This document shows, in pieces, positions 1 through 10,228 of a DNA stretch of 64,000 nucleotides. Below the pieces are notes generated by a model. The model had not been told where the DNA came from. It did no database searches and was given only the letters and a program-made list of their open reading frames with translations. The stretch's first letter is position 1. The number at the start of each line of letters is the position of its first letter. The position numbers and the translations under genes were made by a program. The stretch lies in the NCBI GenBank assembly GCA_038380435.1, contig JAWZYU010000034.1, forward strand, positions 25,523,404 through 25,587,403, read 5' to 3'. The DNA is from Ryuthela nishihirai (lineage: Eukaryota; Arthropoda; Arachnida; Araneae; Heptathelidae).

Positions 1-204
1 ATGACAAAGAATAAAAGTTTGTACGCTTCTTACTGTGATAGAAAAATATCCGTTTTAGACTCTTATAGGAAATTAAATGTTGGATCTCCGTATAAATATG
101 ATTATCGACGTTTGTTAAATTCATCACGTGCATTATTAAATTTCAAACTTGATCTGAATTGTGTTAGAATTTTGTTAACTGAAGAATCCACTACAAACAG
201 GTAA
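1..204 (+). CDS. Possible 3' part of a coding exon, unrecognised
   Basis: The frame is open from the window edge for 67 codons, is rich in Tyr, Lys, Ser and Leu, and ends in TAA at 202-204. Just before the stop the sequence reads AACAG|GTAACG, which fits a 5' splice donor, so the frame could be the end of an exon cut by the window edge. I recognise no family. It could equally be a chance frame in AT-rich DNA. The window has no upstream sequence to decide. Confidence 0.2.
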   Translation: MTKNKSLYASYCDRKISVLDSYRKLNVGSPYKYDYRRLLNSSRALLNFKLDLNCVRILLTEESTTNR

Positions 205-306
205 CGTTTTTCATTCTGTCGTTTTCCTATTGTAGTATAATAAATAATCCTCAAAACGACTGGTCAAAAACAGTAGAGAAGCTTCATATTTTGAACGTAG
301 ATTGGA

Positions 307-640
307 TTGTTTATCTCTGAGCAACACTTTTTCAGACACAACGTACTTAATGACCAGGTCACAAAGATCACAAGGCTCAGAGAAGGGGATCCGCTAACAG
401 CTGTTAAGAAACAGATGGAAATCTCCTGTCAAGGACATCCGGCGTGTTCTTAGAGTGTTCTTTAACGTTCCATCTGACGGACGACAGATGTTCTAAATCC
501 TTCAGTATTTCCTTTCTCATCCATGGCACCGATTAGCAGTAATAAACCTCAACGCTGTCCCATCTTGGGACTCGACCCTGGGAATTGCAGAAATACGCGT
601 CTAGTGCGCTAACAACTGAGCTCCTTCTCCCCCCCCCCCC
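307..640 (-). mobile_element. SINE family A copy, degraded
   Basis: Read on the minus strand this is a tRNA-derived SINE. The tRNA-like head lies near 580-640, with a box-B-like GGGTCGAGTCCC and a box-A-like AGCTCAGTTG. Next comes the family body (ACGTTAAAGAACA-type core, degraded here to TTCTTTAACG on the plus strand at 460-468) and the conserved end CTCTGAGC. It is older and more diverged than the copy at 4,289-4,668. A run of C at 629-641 marks the head end. Confidence 0.75.
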
Positions 641-880
641 CACACACATTTTAGAATGGAGGAGACAGTTTCTGAAACATGCTCTGAGAAATCAGAGATC
701 ATAAATGGGCGAAATTCAGTACCGCGCTTTCTTTTAAGTCCTTATCTCCTCCATCCGAAGTGTGCCTGTGGCATTGATTTTAAACTTTAAAGAGGTGTAA
801 ACAGAAAAGAATCAGAGCCTTAAGGCTACTTTTCGGTTTTCGATATGAACAAGAATAAAAATTTGCCATAATTGATCTGA

Positions 881-1092
881 TACAATCTCTCAAAAAATAT
901 CCGAACACTATGGTTGATTACAGAATTCAGAAAAAATATCTGCAACGATTTTTTTAGAAATTAGTGATCTGGCAACCTTCGTGTGACACGGAGGTTGCCA
1001 GATTGCTAATTTCTAGAAAAATCGTTGCCAGATACTTTTTTATGAATTCTGTAATCAACATAGTGTTCGGATACTTTTTTTGAGCGATTGTA
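881..1092. mobile_element. Fold-back MITE-like element, about 212 bp
   Basis: The two halves are near-perfect reverse complements and would form one long hairpin. The ends read TACAATCTCTCAAAAAA and TTTTTTTGAGCGATTGTA, with a loop near 975-995 (CGTGTGACACGG). The flanking TA fits a TA target duplication of the Tc1/mariner type. There is no coding capacity. A non-autonomous DNA transposon is the simplest reading. The family is not one I can name. Confidence 0.7.
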
Positions 1093-1236
1093 CAAGAATG
1101 GAATTTGGTCTCTTAAACGAATTTAAAAGAATTATTTAAAAAAATCTGCATTAGCATTTATTTTTTTATTATAAATTGAAATTAAAATCAATAAGACTGA
1201 AAAGTTTTATTTATTTACAGTTTACTGCAAATGAAT

Positions 1237-1271
1237 GAGGTGTGATCTTGGATGATTCACGATCACACCTC
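1237..1271. repeat. Short perfect hairpin
   Basis: GAGGTGTGATC at 1237-1247 and its exact complement GATCACACCTC at 1261-1271 make an 11-bp stem with a 13-nt loop in otherwise AT-rich DNA. It could be the remnant of a small inverted-repeat element. No function can be assigned. Confidence 0.5.
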
Positions 1272-1430
1272 CTTCCCTGAAAAAAAAAATAAATAAGAAA
1301 TGCTACAAGAATAATTGCTAACTTAAAGTAATTTCCGCCATGTTAGAGTGAATAAGCCTTGTAGGGTGGTTTGTGACATCCAGCCCCCGTAGATTATGAA
1401 GCATATTTGCTATAGTAGCATAGTAGCCCA

Positions 1431-2215
1431 TCCCCATCCTTCTCCTCAAGAATCCTAAGCGGAGGTTCAATCAGACCGTGCAATTTAGCTCTAAGCATTT
1501 CAGTTTTAGGTCTAAGCATTTCAGTTTTAGGTCTAAGCATTTCAGCAGTAATCTACCTCTTGGGGATTTATGTAAAGTTTAGAAATAGCCAAAATATTTT
1601 CAGACTGTTTATAGGACCAACATTAAATCCGGCAATGCATCTGTTATCATTGCAAGCAATGGGAGTAGAACTAATCACATTGTTTAGAACATCACTGAAA
1701 TGCTCAGTCCACCTAGCCATGAGAGAATCCTCACCTTCTATAACCTTACCTTATTTATCCTTCAATCCCTGTATACCTGTCCGTTTTCTTCCACATAAAA
1801 TATTAACTATCTGGTACAGCTATCTGCTGTTGTGCTATCTAACTGCTTCCTCGGATTTGACAGCCAAGATTCAAAAAAAGATCAAGCCAAAGATTCTTAT
1901 CAGCAGCTAACTGATACTTAACACGTTTATTAAGCTCTTTGTAATGCTTTGTATTAGGACTTGTAGGGGATTGATTAAATTCCTCTAGTTCTTTCTGAAA
2001 TAAGCAAAAGTGCCTTATCACTCAGATAATTCTGTCTCCTCTGCTCCTTTTTTCCTAAAAGCTTGTTTGAAACGGTCCCATTCTTCCTCCACTTCAGTAG
2101 TAAGCAAACCACGAATGTCATAATGACTAATTAATCTATCATGACAAGCTTTAACTATAACTGGGTCTTTCAGAGCTTCAGTGTTAAAAGAATCTCTTCT
2201 AATAGATATTTTTAT
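1431..2215 (-). mobile_element. RTE-like LINE fragment with internal deletion (copy 1)
   Basis: The segment matches the minus-strand RTE-like element at 5,865-7,536. Bases 1,545-1,740 align with 7,330-7,530 (start of the reverse transcriptase region), and 1,431-1,490 align with its 3' end. The body between is missing. Bases 1,740-2,215 extend further 5' and translate, with stops, into a linker-like region (a remnant such as YKELNKRVKYQLAADKN). At the deletion joint a 21-bp unit beginning CTAAGCATTTCAG is repeated about 2.6 times (1491-1545). This is a dead fragment. Confidence 0.75.
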
Positions 2216-2319
2216 GGTTAAAATTTTATAAGGTTTTTTAATAGGCTATGAAGAAATAACCTGTAAACAAAATTGTTAAATCTCTACAATTAAATATTGA
2301 TTTTCTTTGAATGCATATA

Positions 2320-2705
2320 TAAGGTTGTTTTACCTCTGAGCGGCACTTTTTTTTTGCACAACATGGGCTAGGGCACACCATGGACAGGTTACAAGGATCC
2401 CGAAGGCTCAAAGAAGGTTTGGGGAAGGTTACTCACTGGAGCTGTTGGGAGACAGATGGTACCCTCCCGTTAAGGTCATCCAATGTGTTCCTTAAAGTGC
2501 ACAGAGTATGGCTCTCTCACACACGGGGCCACGGCTTAACGTCCCATCCGACGGACGGCGGTCTTTCCAAAACCATCGGTGTCCCCAACTGACCGTGGGC
2601 ACGGCGGGGAGATTTGCGGAGATAAACCTCAGCGCTGACCCTACAGGGCCTGAAACTTGGGAACTACAGATTACGAGCCTGGCGTGCTACCGACTGAGCC
2701 ACCAA
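2320..2705 (-). mobile_element. SINE family A copy, near full length
   Basis: The plus strand shows the 3' end first (TTTTACCTCTGAGCGGCAC at about 2,328). The body follows, and the tRNA-like head is at 2,640-2,705, where the complement of TGGCTCAGTCGGTAGC lies next to the family's GTAATCTGTAGTTCCCA segment. Length and layout match the copy at 4,289-4,668. Short open frames here (2,380-2,592 and 2,508-2,714) are SINE sequence, not genes. Confidence 0.85.
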
Positions 2706-4276
2706 TATAATTAATATTTACATGTACAGTTGCTATCTAAAAAAACCTAAATAACATTGCATAGCAAAAAAACTTAAAGAAAAATTGCATGTAATTTTCG
2801 GGGTGCAGCATGGTGGAACCTAGGTTGAATCAAAACAAACAACAGCGTTCAACAGATTTATATGAAAAAGTAATATAATTTATAAACTTTACTTCTTTGC
2901 TTCGCAATTAAATCACGAGCTATATTTGTTCCAACTGAAGCATTGAAGTAGTACGAATAAAAATCTGTAAACCCAAAAGATAAAGCAACACACCAGCTGA
3001 ATGCTTGATTTGAATCGGATAGTACATAAAAAAAGAATATTTTAAATACAATTTTATTTGCGTCTTCCTATTGCACCCTAAAGAGTGGAAAATAAAACTG
3101 AAGCAGACCGATGGCTCATTCAGTCACTGATTTTGTAGTTAATTAAAAATAATTTAGGGTGGCGATTTTTTACATTCTTCTATAAAGTAAAAAAAATACC
3201 TGTCTTCGGAAACTTTCATTTGACATACAACTCGACTCATAAAGATCGATCCCAATTTTTGGAGAAAAGAGAAAAGGGAGTGTGATTTGAGGTGACCTAA
3301 GGCTCCTAATGAAAATATAAAATAAATAAATTGAATATTTTAACTAAAAGGACGCATATCGCCACTGGCGCATATGAGAATCTAGTTTTCAAAGTGAAAG
3401 AAGTTTTTCCTTTACTTACTGTTTCATTCCTTAAAAGTTTTAATTTGAGCTAGCAGATAATGGGGGATATGCAAATAGTACTTCATTAGTAATTATACGA
3501 CATAAAAGTATTCGTCTTTTAATTCTTAAATCTAAAAACTTGCTTTTCCCACACCTCTCTCAGAAAAGTGAGTACATTATTGCTATCAATGGAAAATCTC
3601 TTAAAAACTACCACTAATTCTTCAAGTTTTTATACTGCATATATTATTTGTGAAGCTCTCTAGTCCTGCTGTTTCACTATATTTTTCATCATTTTCATCT
3701 TTTTCGCCGTTAGAGGGCGCAATTATAGTGTTCGAAAGATTTCGAAAGTGCGAATCATAATATTTTATCAATTCCTATCTAACCCTAAAAAGATTTTTTT
3801 TCATTAATTAAATACAAACAATTATCTGCTAAAACTAAAAATTGTGTTTTGCCATTCACCTTGGGTCTAAGAGGTCAATTCATTGTTGCCACTGGACACA
3901 TCATGGCGTTCACATTCCATTACCAAAATTTCAATTTTCTAGAATAAATATATCGTTTGTAATATTTGTTTGGAATTTGGAATTTTCAAAATTTTCCACC
4001 GCTAGAGGGCGTAATTATAGCTCTAGAGAGATTCGGAAAGTGCATATCCAACATAAAAAGAATTTTTATTTCCGTAAACAATAAAGTTCAATGTCTACAA
4101 ACAGACGACCAAGCGAGGTAAAAGAAATACCTATCTTCCTATATGCATCGTAAAAAGTAGAAATCGAACCTAAAGCATATCGATGGTGCAATCAGTACAT
4201 GAGTTCGTCTTCACTTCAAAGGAAGATAGGGTGCCGATCTACCTGTTCAACAAGATTTCCGGCAACCTATCTTCCT
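2706..4276. other. Unassigned AT-rich DNA with faint dispersed repeats
   Basis: No gene is supported. Two diverged copies of a motif built on GCTAGAGGGCGTAATTATAG occur at 3,707-3,755 and 3,999-4,050. A block at 3,075-3,115 is the approximate reverse complement of 4,690-4,730. A stretch beginning CTTTCATTTGACATA at 3,207 resembles units of the tandem repeat of about 150 bp seen from 5.45 kb. The segment looks like worn repeat DNA. The 80-codon frame at 3,842-4,084 shows nothing recognisable. Confidence 0.5.
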
Positions 4277-4680
4277 TTGAAGTGAATATGGGGCGGGGGT
4301 AGCTCAGTCGGTAGCGCGCCAGGCTCGTAATCTGTAGTTCCCAGGTTCGAGTCCCAGCTGGGTCAGCGTTCAGATTTATCTCCGCAAAATTCCCCGCCCT
4401 GCCCACGGTCGGTAGGGGACACCGATGGGCTTGGAAAGGCCGCCGTCCGTCGGATGGGACGTTAAGCAGTGGCCCCGTGTGCGGGAGGGCCATACCCTAT
4501 GCACGTTAAAGAACACGCTGGATGGCCTTGACGGGAGGCTACCATCTGTCTCCCAACACCTGTTCCAGTGGGTCCCCTCCCCCAACCTTCTCTGAGCCTT
4601 CGGGGTCCATGTGACCTGGCCATTTAGCCCATGGTGTGCAAAAAAGTGCCGCTCAGAGGTAAAACAAATTGAAGTGAATA
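4277..4680 (+). mobile_element. Full-length SINE family A with target-site duplication
   Basis: The element spans 4,289-4,668 and is flanked by perfect 12-bp direct repeats TTGAAGTGAATA (4,277-4,288 and 4,669-4,680). The tRNA-like head has box A TAGCTCAGTCGG and box B GGTTCGAGTCCC, the internal RNA polymerase III promoter. The body carries the core GCACGTTAAAGAACACGC and ends in CTCAGAGGTAAAACAA. The intact duplication makes this the best reference copy of family A here. Mobilisation by a LINE partner is inferred from the family type. Confidence 0.93.
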
Positions 4681-5111
4681 CGAACGCAATGAGTGATTAC
4701 TTCAGTTTTATTTTCTACTTTTTAGGGTATTTTTTAATTTTTTAATTTATTTCTAATTTTGTCGCTAAAAATCATTTCATGAATCACTAAATCTTTCATT
4801 TGATACATGACTTATAAACATCGACTACATTTTTCTTTCCTTTTGGAGTGGTGTTTTGAGGTAGCCTATGACATTGGAGAGGTTACAAGGTTTAATTTGA
4901 GATATAACTCGTTAAGTCTAACCCTGCGAAAAACCGCCCCATCCCTCCTTTTTTTTTTATTAGTGGAGGAGAATTGTGGAGGCAAATTTGAAATAGGTTA
5001 AGACTATCATTATATGAGCTTTCATTTGACACCTAACTCGTAAATGTACGCCTTTCCGTTCGGAAGATATAATAGAACGACTTTTGCATTTCCCGTTTTG
5101 TAGGGGAACGG
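4681..5111. other. Unassigned repeat-like DNA
   Basis: No gene is seen. Stretches beginning CTTTCATTTGA at about 4,794 and 5,019 resemble units of the repeat family found as a tandem array at 5,448-5,864, but without clear periodicity. A poly-T run lies at about 4,949-4,958. Confidence 0.4.
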
Positions 5112-5447
5112 GGTCCCCAGCTGGGTGAGCGTTGAGATTAATCTCGTCAAAACTCCCCGCCCTACCCACGGTCAGTAGGGGACACAGATGGGCTTGGAAA
5201 CGCCGCCGTCCGTCGGATGGGACGTTAAGCAGTGGCTCCGTGTGCGGGAGAGCCATACCCTGTGCACATTAAAGAACACACTGGATGGCCTTGACGGGAG
5301 GCTACCATCTGTCTTCCAACAGCCGTTCCAGTGGGCCCCCTCCTCCAATCTTCTCTGAGCTTTCGGGGTCCTTGTGACATGGCCATGGTGTGCTCTAACC
5401 CATGGTGTGGAAAAAAAGTGCCGCTCAGAGGTAAACCAAACCAATCT
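5112..5447 (+). mobile_element. SINE family A copy, 5' truncated
   Basis: The copy starts inside the head at CCCCAGCTGGGTGAGCG and runs through the body (GCACATTAAAGAACACAC) to the end CTCAGAGGTAAACCAA. It lacks the A and B boxes and so has no internal promoter. Antisense frames of about 84-108 codons across it are SINE shadows. Confidence 0.85.
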
Positions 5448-5864
5448 TTCTTTATAGCTAATGACACTCCCCGCGTCACAATCTTTCATTTGAAGCATAG
5501 CTTGTTACATTCCGCATTCGCGTTCTGGAGATATAGGGGGAAATCGTTTTTCTATTCCCCGCCCCTTTAAGGAAGAAAGAAGAATGGAGGGTATAATATT
5601 TTTATAGCCTATGACATTCCCCGCGTCAGAAGTTTCAATTTAACGTATAGCATGTTACATTCAGCAGTCGCGTTCTGGAGATATAGCAGAAGAATATTTT
5701 TCATATTTCCTGATTTTTAGGGGTGAAGAAAGCATGGAAGGTCAGGTTTTTATAGCCTATGATACTCCCCGCGTCACAAACTTTCATTTCACGTAAAGAT
5801 TGTTACTTTCGGAACTCGCGTTATGAAGATATAGCGGAAAAAATAGTTTTCTTATTTCCTCTTT
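5448..5864 (+). repeat. Tandem repeat of about 150 bp, three units before a LINE insertion
   Basis: Units begin TATAGCCTATGACACTCCCC-like at about 5,452, 5,605 and 5,752, so the period is about 147-153 bp. Each includes CTTTCATTTGA, a GCGTTCTGGAGATATAG-like block and a TTTAGGGG(A)GAAGAAAG-like block. The array is interrupted by the RTE-like LINE at 5,865. A further unit follows at 7,537-7,667, and an inverted unit lies at 8,890-9,003. Confidence 0.7.
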
Positions 5865-7536
5865 TTTCATCATCATCATCATTATCATCCTCAAGCAGCC
5901 ATGGGCTACGGAGGTCCAAACAGACCGTGCAATTTAGTTCTCCAAGCAAGTCTATCCTGAGCTACATCTACTGCATCTGGCCACTGCACACCAATTCTAA
6001 CAAGGTCCTGTTTGACATTGTCTGCCCACCGCATCCTAGGTCTCCCCTACTTTCTGAGGCCTTTAGGCACACTGTTCATAACCCTATTCGCCAATCTATA
6101 ATTATTCATACGGGCAACATGACCATACCAACGGAGTCTCTCTCTGCACAATATGCTGCTTAAAGGAGGTTGCAAACTCCTTTGCCTAATCTCATCATTA
6201 GTTACAAAGTTGAATCACCTAATGCCCAAGATACTGCATAAGCATCTGGAATCAAAAGCATCTAGTTTACTGTTATCTTGTTTACAAAGTGTCCAAGTTT
6301 CACTACCATAACTAACCCTAGAAAGAACCAAACTATTATACAGTCTAATTTTAGTCTTTAGGTGTATACGCCTATTTCTCCACAATCTCCATAGATTCTT
6401 AAAAGTCCCGGCAGCAATCCCTATTCGTCTGTTAATCTCATGCCGCACATCACCATTATCTGCTACATAGCTCCCAAGATAATTAAACTGTGACACCTGC
6501 TCAAGACTGCAACCATTCAGATTAACTGAATCACAGCCTGCCTGACCAATTTTCATCACTTTAGTTTTATCTCTGTTTATAACCAAACCTACTCTACTAC
6601 CAGTCTCATCAACATCTCGAATGAAAGAGTTCATCTCATCAACATCATTTGCCAAAAGGGCTAAATCATCAGCATAATCTAAATCAGAAATTTTCGTATC
6701 TCCAGCCCATTTAAAGTCAAAATCTTTCCCTTGAAGTGAATTTCGCATAACATAATCAATAACCAAGCTAAAGAGAAAAGGAGACAAAATGCACCCTTGT
6801 CGAACACCAGAAGTAATGCTAAACCAATTGCTACAAGCCTTACCAACTCTCACACACGACTCAGTGTTATTATAGAGAGCTTTCATAATGTTAACTAACT
6901 TGTCTGGTATACCATATGATTTCACAATCAACCACAAATTATGACGATCAACAGAGTCGAAAGCCTTTTTGAAATCAACAAAGCTAGCAACCAAATGTTT
7001 CTGAAACTCTAAACATTTCTCAAGAATCTGCCTAAGTGAAAATATCTGATCCACACATCTCCTACCACTTCTGAATCCACATTGCTCATCACGCAATTGA
7101 CTGTCAACCAGATTCTTAATTCTATTAAGCACAATCATGGAAAGAACTTTACCTGGGACAGAGAGTAGGCTGATACCCCTATAGTTATCACAAGAACTGC
7201 GATAACCTTTTTTGAAAATAGGGATAACAATAGCTCTGGTAAAATCCTTAGGAACCATGCCTTTATCATAAAAGATATTCAGAAAATCAGTCATCCAAGT
7301 GGTAACCGAAACATTCCCAGCTCTAAGCATTTCCGTAGTAATTTCATCTACCCCTGGGGATTTATGAAGTTTAAGTTTAGAAACAGCCAAAATAACTTCA
7401 GATTGTGTTATAGGTCCAACATTAAAGCCACCAATGCATCTATCATCATTGCAAACAATGGGAGTAGAACTAACTACATTGTTTAGAACATCACTGAAAT
7501 GCTCAGCCCACCTAGCCATGACAGAATCCTCCCCTT
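5865..7536 (-). mobile_element. RTE-like LINE, 5' truncated (copy 2)
   Basis: The insertion sits in the 150-bp tandem repeat. On the minus strand it runs from the start of a reverse transcriptase domain at about 7,530 to a 3' tail of ATG-type trinucleotides near 5,870-5,890, a tail type common in RTE-like elements. It has no endonuclease region, so it is 5' truncated. Past the stop at 6,215 the frame continues with a conserved C-terminal pattern (RERLRWYGHVARM-like, about 6,100-6,160) to about 5,990. Confidence 0.8.
6215..7519 (-). pseudogene. Reverse transcriptase of RTE-like LINE
   Basis: This 434-residue open frame covers most of a non-LTR reverse transcriptase. Visible motifs are NYRGISLLS near residue 112, the motif-A block VDFKKAFDSVDR near 181, GVRQGCILSPFLF near 238 and the catalytic DYADDLAL near 281. 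The C-terminal pattern YGSETWTL...LDAFDSRCLCSILGIR follows. The aspartates of the active site are present. The enzyme would copy LINE RNA into DNA at a nicked target. The N-terminal endonuclease is missing, and the frame stops before the C-terminal WYGHVARM segment, which continues beyond the stop. It is therefore non-autonomous debris, though unusually long and clean. RTE assignment rests on motif style. Confidence 0.85.
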
Positions 7537-7667
7537 TTTAACGTTTTTTTTAACGTAGTCCTCATTTTTAGGGGGAAGAAAATATGTTGGGCAATTTTTT
7601 ATAGCCCATGACACTTCCGGCACCACAAGCTTTCGTTTGACCTATAGCTTGTTAACTTTCGGAATCG
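7537..7667 (+). repeat. Unit of the 150-bp tandem repeat, beyond the LINE
   Basis: TTTTTAGGGGGAAGAAAATATG is followed by TATAGCCCATGACACTTCC and CTTTCGTTTGACC, continuing the array cut by the RTE-like element. The unit ends at GCGTTATTTATT, where the inverted L2/CR1-like end begins. Confidence 0.6.
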
Positions 7668-7779
7668 CGTTATTTATTATTTATTGATTGAGAGGAAGGT
7701 ACAAATGTATACGCTAACATAACCCCCAGATCATCATAAGATTAATCTGTGCGTTATTTTCTAACCGCTCTCAACAAAT

Positions 7780-8847
7780 AAGAGTCGAAGATGCTCTTTC
7801 TCCAACCAGGATGCAAGCAGTGGTGTTGTTAAAGGATCTATTCTTGGTCCTATACTTTTCGCAATGTTCACCTCAAGCATACCTTCCGTTATACGACCAG
7901 TCGCCTGTTACGTGTTTACTGATGTTATTAAATTTTATGCCAATTCTCCTTCTTTAGACATTTGTCGTATCATTCAGCTTGCATGCGATAGCATCGAAGA
8001 CGAGTTTATCATACCAGTTACCAATTTCTGCAGACAAAACAACTATCATGCACTTGATTAATAGCAATCAGAAGCAAAATTATGTTATCAGTGGCACCCC
8101 AATCATCAGTGTATAAGCTCAATTGGATTTGGGTTTTACCATTTCTCCCAAGCTCTCATTTTCTCTACACTGCCAAAACATCACCAAAAAAGCCAACCGT
8201 GTCGCTTTCATGATTTTGCATTGCTACAAATAAGAAGTACAACAGGCCCTCTCTTTTCAAGGCATTCTTACTTTTGTTTCTCCTATTCTTGAATATGCAT
8301 CTCCTGCCTTGTCTCCCCACCTGGTCTCTGACTTCACTCTAATTGAAGGTCCACTCGGGTGGTTTAGTAAGAGACTACCTGGACTGTCCAATTCAAGCTA
8401 CGAGGAGCGACTGAAAGTGCTCAATGTTCACTCCTTGCAATGGAGAAGGATGGTTCACGATCTCAAAATCTGTTATAAAATCATTAACAACTTTCTCTAT
8501 TCAAATCCGGTCGAGCCATTAATTCACGTCTTGGACTCTAACAGAACAAGGAGCCATCCTCAGTGGATACATATTTCTCATACGAGAACAAACTGTAAAT
8601 ATTCCTTCACATGCCGAGTTGGTCGTATTTGGAACTCTCTACCTCCTGATGTTGTGTTGTTCCCAACTTTGGGAATTTTCAAAGATCGCTTAAATACAGT
8701 CGACTTGGCCAAGTTTCTAAAATGTTTTAAGTTTGAACTTTCGTTATGTAGGTAATTATATATTCTCAATATGTGTACCATAGTGTAAACCATAGCAAGT
8801 GTTAACCACATTGTAAATATTTCTCTGTTTCTGATGTCTTGAGCGAC
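7780..8847 (+). mobile_element. L2/CR1-like LINE 3' fragment
   Basis: Two coding remnants are visible. Near 7,825-8,060 a worn motif-B/motif-C region appears (KGSILGPILFAMF, then FTDVIKFYA, where the catalytic YADD-like box has degenerated). At 8,309-8,755 lies the C-terminal domain. The 3' end is a GTTAGCG...TTACCTTCCTCTCAATCAATAAATAATAAATAA tail with repeated AATAA units. It is 5' truncated and inactive. Confidence 0.7.
8309..8755 (+). pseudogene. C-terminal part of L2/CR1-like reverse transcriptase protein
   Basis: This 148-codon frame has the pattern typical of the region after the reverse transcriptase domain in CR1/L2-type LINEs: FSKRLPGLSNSSYEERLKVLN near residues 19-40, then a Trp-Arg-rich block, then YSFTCRVGRIWNSLPPDVV and FKDRLN near the end. 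No catalytic residues lie here. The frame is a remnant, not a gene. Confidence 0.7.
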
Positions 8848-9003
8848 GTTAGCGTATATATTTTTACCTTCCTCTCAATCAATAAATAATAAATAACGCG
8901 AGTCCGAAAGTTAACAAGCTACACACCAAAACGAAAACTTGTGGTGCCGGGAGTGTCATAGGCTATAAAAAATTGCCCACCATACTTTCTTCCCCCTAAA
9001 AAA

Positions 9004-9042
9004 GAGGTGGCTCAGTCGGTAGCGCGCCAAGCTCGTAATGGT
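9004..9042 (+). mobile_element. SINE family A tRNA head fragment
   Basis: GAGGTGGCTCAGTCGGTAGC and GCCAAGCTCGTAAT match the first 40 bp of the family A head. It then joins directly to SINE body sequence in the opposite orientation (the 9,040-10,175 array), so it is a rearranged remnant. Confidence 0.6.
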
Positions 9043-10175
9043 GGCACATTTTTTTACACAATGATTTAAATGTCTAGGTCAAAAGTATCCTAAGACCTCA
9101 GAGAAGGTTCGGGGAGGGGACCAAGTGGACAGCTGTGTTCCGTTGTGTTCTTTAAAATGCACAGGTTATAGCTGTCCTTCACACGGCGTTTTGGCTTAAG
9201 TTATTGCCCATCCATTACATGACAGTCTTTCAAAGCCCATCGATATCCGCTGCTGAACGACAGCAGGGTGGGGAGTTTCGTGGAAATAATATTAACGATA
9301 ACTAACTCAGGGAAACTTCGGTTGTTTTACTCATGAGTGGTACCTTTCTGTACACAATGACTTAAATGTCTAGTCACAAGTATTCTAAGGGCTCAGAGAA
9401 GGTTTGGGGAGTGGACCCAGTGGATAGCTGCGTTCCATTGTGTTCTTTAATGTGCACAGGCTATAGCTCTCCATCACATGGAGTTATAGCTTAACTAACT
9501 GCCCATCCGATATATGACGTCCTTTTAAAAGCCATGGATATCTACAACTGACCGAGAGCAGGTGGGGTGTTTTGTGGAGAAAAAAATCTTTAAACTAAAT
9601 AACCCAGAGACGCTTGGGTTGTTTTACACATGAGTGGCAGTTTTTCGCACACAATCGGCTAAATGGCCAGGTCACAAATATCCTAACACCTCAGAGAAGG
9701 TTGGTGGAGGGAACCAAGTGGACAGCTGTGTTCCATTGTGTTCTTTAAAGTGCACAAGATATGGCTGTCCTTCACACGCCGTTATGACTTAGGTAACTGC
9801 CCATCTGATATAAGACGGTGTTTCAAAGCCCCTCGATATCCACTGCTGACCGAGAGCAGGGTAGGGAGTTTCGTGGAAAAAACAGAGAGGCTTGGGTTGT
9901 TTTTACCCATGAATGGCAGATTTTTGCACACAATGGATTAAATGGTCAGGTCACAAGTATCGTAAGGACTGAGAAAAGGTTGGGGAATTGACCCAGTGGA
10001 CAGCTGTGTTTCATTGTGTTCTTTAATGTGCACAGGGTTTTGCTCTTCCACACACTGCGTTTTGGCTCTCCTTCATATGGCTTTATGTCTTAACTAACTG
10101 TCCATCCGAAATATGACAGCCTTTTAAAGCCAATCGATATCCACTACTCACCTAGAGCAGGGTGGAGAGAATGGT
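9040..10175 (-). repeat. Tandem array of four SINE-A-derived units
   Basis: Four units of about 274-300 bp start near 9,040, 9,319, 9,619 and 9,893. Each has the order ATGAGTGGCA...CACAATG, CTCAGAGAAGGTT, GGACAGCTGTGTTCC, GTGTTCTTTAA, GCCCATCGATATCC, AGCAGGGTGGGGAG, then GGTTGTTTTAC into the next unit. This is the family A body on the minus strand without its tRNA head, so the SINE body has become a small satellite. Units differ by many substitutions, so the array is old. Confidence 0.8.
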
Positions 10176-10228
10176 AGGACTACCGTAGCCCATGGCTGTA
10201 TTAGGAGTTTTATGTATGCAACATTATG

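Larger units (their letters stand above)
7568..9003. repeat. Inverted duplication (arms about 150 bp) flanking an L2/CR1-like LINE fragment
   Basis: Bases 7,568-7,718 and 8,848-9,003 are close reverse complements. Each arm holds part of the 150-bp repeat unit plus a LINE 3' end (TTATTTATTATTTATTGATT, GAGAGGAAGGTA). Because the arms include host repeat DNA as well as LINE tail, they are not terminal repeats of one transposon. A local fold-back duplication, or two opposite insertions into two repeat units, would explain them. Confidence 0.7.

Noticed and set aside
1560..1910. 116-codon plus-strand frame
   Set aside because: It lies antisense to the RTE-like fragment and has no motif of its own.
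4289..4365. tRNA gene candidate with good A and B boxes
   Set aside because: It continues into a SINE body with target duplications, and the acceptor stem is not formed. The same applies to heads at 15,341, 19,036, 28,822 and 54,159.
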